The position numbers were made by a program, and so were the translations under genes. Below the pieces are notes generated by a model. That model was not told the DNA's origin. It did not search any database and was given only the letters and a program-made list of their open reading frames with translations. From UBA1181 sp045639525 (GTDB taxonomy: Bacteria > Bacteroidota > Bacteroidia > Bacteroidales > Paludibacteraceae), in the NCBI GenBank assembly GCA_045639525.1, contig JAZUDI010000037.1, forward strand, positions 62,001 to 126,000: DNA of 64,000 bases, in the 5' to 3' direction. Below, piece by piece: positions 58,992-64,000 of this stretch. Each line of letters opens with the position of its first letter. Position 1 is the first letter of the stretch.

Positions 58992-60260
58992 ATGAATACT
59001 TACATCTCACCGTTTGAGTATCTTGGAATAATGATTCAGGGCGGAAACGTCTTCTATTTTTTGATTAACACCATCTTCCTATTTGGGGTTTTGCCTAAAC
59101 TGCAACCCAAAAGAAACGAGGCGACAGCTGCTATTCATAGATCGCTGGGCTGGTTGCTGCTCTTCTATCTCATCAACTATGCGATGTGGATTGTCCCCGA
59201 ACTCTTTCAACCCAATTGCGGTTACTACCAAATCGGCAGGGTATATCCCAACTATAATACATTCATGGAATACATGGATTTGGCGATCTTGCCACTCTCC
59301 ATGGTGTTTGGCTCCACCGTGCTATTGGGTAGAATGCCTAAGAAGTGGATGGGCGCCGCCATCATCACCCCATACCTTCTCTATGCCGCCAACGATATAT
59401 GTGGCATCCTTCCGTTCAAACTCTACACCTTCGCCTATGTCACCACTATTCTTACCGTCATGGCGCAGTTGGCATGGTACGGACATTTCATCAAAAGGTT
59501 CGATAAGAAGTTGGTGGAGAATTGCTCGAATATCGACAGGAGAAGCACCAAATGGGTGTTCTGGACCCTTGTTCCGCTCGTTGCGCTCACGTTGCTCTAC
59601 ATCCCGCTCAATATGCTTTCTGAGGTTGACGAATATATGGTGATCTATGACTTCCTTACCTTCATCTTCCTCTCTGGTATTGTGGGTTGCGCCCTTTCGC
59701 ACAAGGTGGATGACATGACCATCGACCTGATCAAGGAGCAACTTCAGGAGTTGAAACCTGAGGAGAATAGGTATATCAACGAGTTTAAGGAGGATTTCGC
59801 GCAACCTTCGCCTGTGAACCCAACTACAGCAGTTGAGCCGGAACCGGAGATTGCCAATGCGGAGTCAGTTGTTAAGGAAAGTCCAACGGCAGCCTTCCAG
59901 GAAACGGAGAGCAAGCCTTCAGCCGGTGCGACCAAATTCGTGAACTTTGCGGAGACCCTTGACAAGTTGGAAGGTGATAAATTCTATTTGGATACGGAGG
60001 TCAACATCGATTGGATTTCGAGCAAGTTGGGTACCAACCGCCATTATGTCTCTGAATACCTCAATCAAGTGAAGCATGTCACCTTCTACGAATATGTCAA
60101 CACTTTGCGCCTGAATCACGCTGAGCGACTGCTGAAAGAGGGGAAGGAGACGGTTGCGGATGTCGCCTTTATCAGCGGCTTCAACAGTGACCATACATTC
60201 CGTAGACTTTTCAAGGAGAGATATGGTTGCACACCGTTGCAGTATCAAAAGAGTGCGTGA
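58992..60260 (+). CDS. Membrane-anchored AraC-family transcription regulator
   Basis: A 422-residue regulator with about seven N-terminal membrane helices (residues about 1-235), an acidic proline-rich linker (about 255-310) and a C-terminal AraC-type HTH domain (about 320-422: VNIDWISSKLGTNRHYVSEY, then VADVAFISGFNSDHTFRRLF). It should sense a signal in or across the membrane and act on DNA. ATG 58992 is preferred over TTG 58986. It lies between the two genes that carry the CTGTCCG promoter element, which makes it their likely regulator. Confidence 0.88.
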   Translation: MNTYISPFEYLGIMIQGGNVFYFLINTIFLFGVLPKLQPKRNEATAAIHRSLGWLLLFYLINYAMWIVPELFQPNCGYYQIGRVYPNYNTFMEYMDLAILPLSMVFGSTVLLGRMPKKWMGAAIITPYLLYAANDICGILPFKLYTFAYVTTILTVMAQLAWYGHFIKRFDKKLVENCSNIDRRSTKWVFWTLVPLVALTLLYIPLNMLSEVDEYMVIYDFLTFIFLSGIVGCALSHKVDDMTIDLIKEQLQELKPEENRYINEFKEDFAQPSPVNPTTAVEPEPEIANAESVVKESPTAAFQETESKPSAGATKFVNFAETLDKLEGDKFYLDTEVNIDWISSKLGTNRHYVSEYLNQVKHVTFYEYVNTLRLNHAERLLKEGKETVADVAFISGFNSDHTFRRLFKERYGCTPLQYQKSA

Positions 60261-60288
60261 TAATAAGCTGCCCAATCTCATAGGAAAG

Positions 60289-60319
60289 GCGTCGCATCGT
60301 TGATGTGACGCTTTTTTTT
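60289..60319 (+). terminator. Terminator after the AraC-type regulator gene
   Basis: GCGTCGCATC (60289-60298) pairs with GATGTGACGC (60302-60311, one G-T pair), followed by eight T residues. Confidence 0.8.
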
Positions 60320-60364
60320 GCATTGTTTTTCTTGTATCTATCTGATATGTAGTGTTTTAATAAA

Positions 60365-60490
60365 ATGTACAATCTGTGAAAACGTACAAAATATGAAGTT
60401 CACAACCTGTCCGTCCGCTTTTCATCAGCTGTCCGCGGCACCCCGGAATCTTACCCTACTTTTGCATTGTCAACGGGGAGGAACAATCCC
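60365..60490 (+). promoter_or_regulatory. Conserved promoter element with CTGTCCG repeats, copy 2
   Basis: Second copy of the element at 58469-58597: CTGTCCG at 60407-60413 and 60429-60435 (again 22 bp apart) and -7 element TACTTTTG at 60457-60464. Conservation is highest between the GTACA repeats and CCCCGGAATC, the expected regulator-binding part. It precedes the phosphatase lipoprotein gene. Confidence 0.75.
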
Positions 60491-60547
60491 TTGAAGACTT
60501 CGGAAATATTGAAATAACAAATGAAAATTATTTATAAACATTAAAAG

Positions 60548-61780
60548 ATGAAAGATATGAATTACAAGAATTGCAAGTACCCTTTGTTGGCGATGGTTGC
60601 TTTGGCCACATGTACGCTCACTGGTTGTAAAGATGAGTTGATGGAAGAGTTTGAGATGGAAGAAGCGCAGATGAATGTGTTGGAGAATGGTTCTTTGACC
60701 GCTGTGAATCTCGGTTATGTATCTGGTTTCGACCAATACGGTATGCTGGTGCCTTCATTCTCTGTGGCGGATATGAAGAGATGTGGTTTCGACTATGCCG
60801 ATTTGATCAACGTGCAGATTGGTGACGATATCTTCTTGCGGGATGTTCCCTTTGTCACCGGTTTTAATGAAGTAGGCGTGATGGATGTCTGCTTGTGCGA
60901 CTACAACGCCAAAGGCACCACATTCGGCTTCGGACAATTGCACGGTAATTTCCAGAAATTCGTAGGCGGTAAGGTGGGCGACCCTATTGTCATTAGTATG
61001 AGTAAGAAGGGCGGTTATAGCGAACTATATAAGATCATGCACTCTGTTTACGATACCGACAGAGCGAAGTATGGAACGGACGAGCAATTCGCCAATTTCA
61101 GGGAGGTGCGTACAACCGGAATGGCGGAGGGTGTGTTGTATCGCTCAAGCAATCCGCTCAATCTGAAAGATAACCCCGTCAGGTATGCATGCGTCGATCA
61201 GTTGGCGAAAAGGGTAGGCATCCAGACGGAGATAGATCTTGCCGACACCGACGCGAAGGTGGGTGACTATATGAAATATGACGGTTTCGCCGCTACCTAT
61301 TGCTCAGGTTTGTTTGAGGCGGGAAGCACGGTGTGCCTCGGCCTTGATGCCTCTGTTTTCACTGAGACATTTCAAAAGAAGTTAGGAGAGGGACTTCTGT
61401 TCATGGTTGACCATCCCGCTCCCTACCTTGTGCATTGCAACGAGGGAAAGGATAGATGCGGATTCGTCTCTCTTCTTCTCGAAGCCTTGGCTGGTGCATC
61501 TTACAGAGAGGTGGCGGACGACTACATGGTGACGATCACCAACTTCTATCTTGTCCAAAAAGGAAGCGTGGAGTATGACGTTCGTCAGAAGATGTCTGTC
61601 GATAGGTTGGTTTGGTTATTGGCTCACTACAACTCAGTGCAGGATTACAACACAATTGATTGGGAGCATATCAACCCATCTGCTGTTGACCTACAAAAGG
61701 CTGCGCGCGATTATGTTATCGATTGCGGACTCACAGCGAGCCAGTGCGACCAATTGATTGGAAAACTTCAAAACAGGTGA
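60548..61780 (+). CDS. Tyrosine-phosphatase-like lipoprotein
   Basis: A 410-residue exported lipoprotein (signal and lipobox CTLTGC, Cys about 27). The C-terminal half (about 195-400) is a tyrosine/dual-specificity phosphatase domain of the bacterial Tyr_phosphatase type with active site VHCNEGKDRCG, matching HCx5R; GVLYRSSNPLNL upstream is also family-typical. The N-terminal half (about 45-165) is a separate beta-rich domain found with such phosphatases. Substrate unknown: phosphotyrosine, phosphoinositide or another phosphate ester. Expression is probably controlled through the CTGTCCG element. Confidence 0.87.
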   Translation: MKDMNYKNCKYPLLAMVALATCTLTGCKDELMEEFEMEEAQMNVLENGSLTAVNLGYVSGFDQYGMLVPSFSVADMKRCGFDYADLINVQIGDDIFLRDVPFVTGFNEVGVMDVCLCDYNAKGTTFGFGQLHGNFQKFVGGKVGDPIVISMSKKGGYSELYKIMHSVYDTDRAKYGTDEQFANFREVRTTGMAEGVLYRSSNPLNLKDNPVRYACVDQLAKRVGIQTEIDLADTDAKVGDYMKYDGFAATYCSGLFEAGSTVCLGLDASVFTETFQKKLGEGLLFMVDHPAPYLVHCNEGKDRCGFVSLLLEALAGASYREVADDYMVTITNFYLVQKGSVEYDVRQKMSVDRLVWLLAHYNSVQDYNTIDWEHINPSAVDLQKAARDYVIDCGLTASQCDQLIGKLQNR

Positions 61781-61804
61781 TGATTCCTGCCCGATAGGAA
61801 CGAA

Positions 61805-61838
61805 AAAGAGAGAAGCCAACCTCCTGACTTCTCTCTTT
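61805..61838. terminator. Bidirectional terminator
   Basis: AAAGAGAGAAG (61805-61815) pairs perfectly with CTTCTCTCTTT (61828-61838); A and T runs on both sides serve the converging phosphatase and DUF805 genes. Confidence 0.7.
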
Positions 61839-61869
61839 TGTAGATTATACCAATTGCTTATTGTCTCCC

Positions 61870-62256
61870 TTATGACAACATTCCTTCCAATGACTTAGGA
61901 TCTGGACCATAAAGGTTCTCGCCCTTGTCGCCCTCTTTGAGGGTGAAGTATAAAAGCGCGAAATTGGCGAGCGGAACAAATCCCAGCAAAATCCACCATC
62001 CGCTCTTGTTGATGTCGTGGAGACGACGTACTTGGACTGCCAAGGCTGGTAAAAACAATCCCAAACTGACGACCAGCATTAGTAGACTGGCGATAAGACC
62101 CAAAGTCAGCATTTCTTGACTGGTTGCAAACATGGTGATTGCATACACTGGGAGATATAGCAACATGTAGAACAACATGAACATCCAGTACTCTTTTCTT
62201 CTTGCGCGACCATTGAAGTTCGCATAGTTTTTAAGACATTTAATAAACCATTCCAT
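61870..62256 (-). CDS. DUF805 membrane protein
   Basis: A 128-residue inner-membrane protein with three to four helices. Family marks: NFNGRARRKEYWMFMLF at the start and VQVRRLHDINKSGWWIL in the middle. Function unknown. It lies 32 bp downstream of the RDD gene on the same strand and may share its transcript. Confidence 0.92.
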   Translation of the reverse strand: MEWFIKCLKNYANFNGRARRKEYWMFMLFYMLLYLPVYAITMFATSQEMLTLGLIASLLMLVVSLGLFLPALAVQVRRLHDINKSGWWILLGFVPLANFALLYFTLKEGDKGENLYGPDPKSLEGMLS

Positions 62257-62288
62257 TGTGATAAATGTTATTTAGTGAAACATAGAAT

Positions 62289-63011
62289 CTAATTCGTATC
62301 GCTATTCTCTTGTTTGATAAGGGCATATTGATAATCGTTGTAGAGCTGTTTGAGAAATACTTCGCTACTCATGCCATCCTGATTGATTTGCAATTTCCTG
62401 CACAACGTCTTAACGACCTCATCTTGCTGGGAGATGAAGTTGGGCTCGTACAATGACCTCAGTGCGAGTTGGACCTCCTTTTCTCCCATCTGTTCCAGAT
62501 TGGTGTAGTGGGGACGGTAGTCCGGTTCCACATATCTGTATTCCTCCTCTACGGAGGCTCTGACGATCTTCTTCTTCCATTCGTTCACCACGTAGCACCC
62601 GCTGGCCATATCTCCGAACCGTTGCCCGTGTTTGGTGATCATGACAAATCCGATGATCCAGAAATCAATCGGGTAGATCACCCATCGCATAAAGCATTGT
62701 TGGAAAGAGGGTGGTTGGCAATTCTCCGTGATGACCTTTATCTTCAGAATCTTTTTCCCTAACGTTTTCCCCTGCCAGCAACATTCCAATATGAGGTTTA
62801 TCAGATAAATAAATACCTCCAAGAAAATAACTAAATACATGATCGTGTCGGATTTGCCAAAGTTCTCAATGATGCATATTGATAAAACTATGCCGACGAC
62901 ATATTGGATGATACGGTCGATAATTACGGCGAGAAGGCGTGTCTCTGGTTGTGCCAGGGTGTAGTTCATCTTCACATATTGGCCGTTTACTATCTCCAAA
63001 CGATCGTTCAT
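62289..63011 (-). CDS. RDD-family membrane protein
   Basis: A 240-residue inner-membrane protein with the RDD domain (about residues 20-140): the usual Arg-Asp motif is seen as PETRLLAVIIDRIIQYVVG, with QGKTLGKKILKIKV and FGDMASGCYVV after it. ATG 63011 is chosen over an earlier codon because it follows the promoter and AGGAC ribosome site. Read divergently from the SpoIIM-like gene, a common pairing in Bacteroidota. A cytoplasmic tail of about 90 residues follows. Confidence 0.9.
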   Translation of the reverse strand: MNDRLEIVNGQYVKMNYTLAQPETRLLAVIIDRIIQYVVGIVLSICIIENFGKSDTIMYLVIFLEVFIYLINLILECCWQGKTLGKKILKIKVITENCQPPSFQQCFMRWVIYPIDFWIIGFVMITKHGQRFGDMASGCYVVNEWKKKIVRASVEEEYRYVEPDYRPHYTNLEQMGEKEVQLALRSLYEPNFISQQDEVVKTLCRKLQINQDGMSSEVFLKQLYNDYQYALIKQENSDTN

Positions 63012-63026
63012 GTCCTGTTTAATTTT

Positions 63027-63059
63027 TTGCAAAAGTATGGTTTATTTTTATCTTTGCAA
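63027..63059. promoter_or_regulatory. Interleaved divergent promoters (RDD and SpoIIM-like genes)
   Basis: Rightward: TTG 63027-63029 and TATCTTTG 63049-63056. Leftward (minus strand): TTG at 63057-63059 and TACTTTTG at 63030-63037. Both pairs have 19 bp spacing and overlap almost completely, so the two polymerases should exclude each other. Confidence 0.6.
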
Positions 63060-63078
63060 CTATTATGGTTCTATAATA

Positions 63079-64000
63079 ATGAAAGAATATATTTTTGTAC
63101 GTCAGAATAAGCGGAAATGGCTCCAATATGAGCGGGAGATGCGCGATTTGAAGTCCATCCCCACGAAGCGCTTGTCTGATATGTACCAGGATATAACGGC
63201 CGATCTCGCCTATTCGCAAAGCCTCTTTCCCAAGGCGCGTGTTACGGTCTATCTGAACAATCTCGCATTGGCGCTCCACGATTATCTCTATACCCCCAAA
63301 AAGGTGGATTACATTCGGAAGATTGTCCGTTTCTTCACCTATGTCATCCCCAAAAATGTGGCCGATGCCCATTTTGAACTGAAATTGTCTTTCGCCATCT
63401 TCGCCGCATTCACCCTCGTGGGGGTGATTTTGGCTTATCAAGATATTGAGAATGTAATCGACACCTTGGGATATGGTTATGTGGAGATGACGCTTGAAAA
63501 CATTAAAAATGGTGTGCCGACGGATGTATATGGGCGAACTAACGAGTCGGATATGTTCCTCTTCATCGCACTGAACAATCTTCGGGTGGATTTGATCACC
63601 TACTCTTATGGCGTGATACCGATCTTGGGGCCTGGCTATATCATGATGAAGAATGGTATTATGTTGGGGGAGTTCCAGTCACTCTTCTTCCTGAATGGTG
63701 TGGGTTTACAATCCATGACAGCCATCTGGATCCACGGAACCATTGAGATCTCCACCATCATCATCGGCGGCGCCGCGGGGTTCGCCTTGGGTTTGGGTTG
63801 GGTATTCCCAGGAACCTATTCCCGAAAGGAGGCGTTGAAACGAAGCGGCCTCAGAAGCGTGAAAATAATACTCTCCATCTTGCCGCTTACCATCTTGGCT
63901 GCCTTTTTCGAGAGTTTCCTCACGCGTCACACGGAGTACCCGCTCTTTGTGAAACTGACGATTATATTAGGCTCTTTGGCCTTCATCATTTTTTACTATA
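63079..64000 (+). CDS. SpoIIM (DUF95) family membrane protein, 3' end beyond window
   Basis: At least 307 residues, running off the right edge. Despite the name of the family this organism group does not sporulate; SpoIIM-like proteins here are integral membrane proteins next to RDD genes. Seen: cytoplasmic N-terminus (KEYIFVRQNKRKWLQYE), helix about residues 103-120, and the family core LNNLRVDLITYSYGVIPILG with GTIEISTIIIGGAAGFALG. Start ATG 63079 lies 23 bp after the -7 element. Confidence 0.88.
   Translation, partial: MKEYIFVRQNKRKWLQYEREMRDLKSIPTKRLSDMYQDITADLAYSQSLFPKARVTVYLNNLALALHDYLYTPKKVDYIRKIVRFFTYVIPKNVADAHFELKLSFAIFAAFTLVGVILAYQDIENVIDTLGYGYVEMTLENIKNGVPTDVYGRTNESDMFLFIALNNLRVDLITYSYGVIPILGPGYIMMKNGIMLGEFQSLFFLNGVGLQSMTAIWIHGTIEISTIIIGGAAGFALGLGWVFPGTYSRKEALKRSGLRSVKIILSILPLTILAAFFESFLTRHTEYPLFVKLTIILGSLAFIIFYY

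Overview
The window is a chromosomal stretch of an anaerobic-type Bacteroidales bacterium (phylum Bacteroidota). Evidence: type IX secretion genes (porP, gldK-L-M-N), a SusC/SusD pair with a surface glycan-binding lipoprotein, a T9SS-type C-terminal sorting domain, Bacteroidota-type promoters (-7 TAnnTTTG, -33 TTG), and housekeeping genes of this group. The genus cannot be named from the sequence alone.

Layout. 1-2680: left-edge fragment, a complete IS4-family insertion sequence, and a gene-poor stretch holding a tRNA 3'-end relic. 2681-13970: a dense sulfur-assimilation island. trx-cysE, then cysK-dsrE-tusA-encapsulin-cysteine desulfurase, then a sulfur-carrier operon (HcyS-like, ThiF/MoeB-like, JAMM protease, Cys/Met-metabolism PLP enzyme), a GNAT gene, and on the opposite strand cysK2 followed by a NarL/LuxR-type regulator. 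14150-17567: tRNA-Gln, tyrS, efp, a methyltransferase, a DUF2795 gene. 17719-23626: T9SS core. 23741-35296: leuS, rplS, then an envelope-biogenesis operon (three PpiC/SurA-like chaperones, an OstA-like protein, a TonB-dependent receptor). 35339-39477: glucose-type MFS transporter, ROK kinase, CoA-transferase. 39616-50787: a giant repeat protein secreted by T9SS and a SusC/SusD/glycan-binding locus. 50897-56680: tRNA-Leu, parC, TonB-like protein, aroK, guaA. 56772-64000: OmpA-like protein, a DUF4160/DUF2442 pair, an AraC-type membrane regulator flanked by two copies of a conserved promoter element, a tyrosine-phosphatase lipoprotein, and DUF805, RDD and SpoIIM-like membrane proteins.

Most interesting system. 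The sulfur island combines a family 2B encapsulin shell (with inserted cyclic-nucleotide-binding-like domain), its likely cargo cysteine desulfurase with a roughly 125-residue N-terminal extension, persulfide carriers (TusA, DsrE-like), and a protein-thiocarboxylate pathway like HcyS/HcyF/HcyD/MetY of Wolinella, whose carrier ends GGGQF and so needs trimming. I find four copies of a 16-bp palindrome, TACCA-N6-TGGTA, upstream of trx-cysE, cysK-to-desulfurase, the carrier operon and cysK2-luxR. This defines a putative sulfur regulon; the regulator co-transcribed with cysK2 is the obvious candidate to bind it. The working model (inference) is that sulfur taken from cysteine is held in the shell and returned through carriers to cysteine or homocysteine synthesis.

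A second regulatory story lies at 58469-60490: a 126-129 bp element with two CTGTCCG repeats 22 bp apart precedes both an unannotated 47-residue membrane peptide and the phosphatase lipoprotein, with the AraC-type regulator gene between them.
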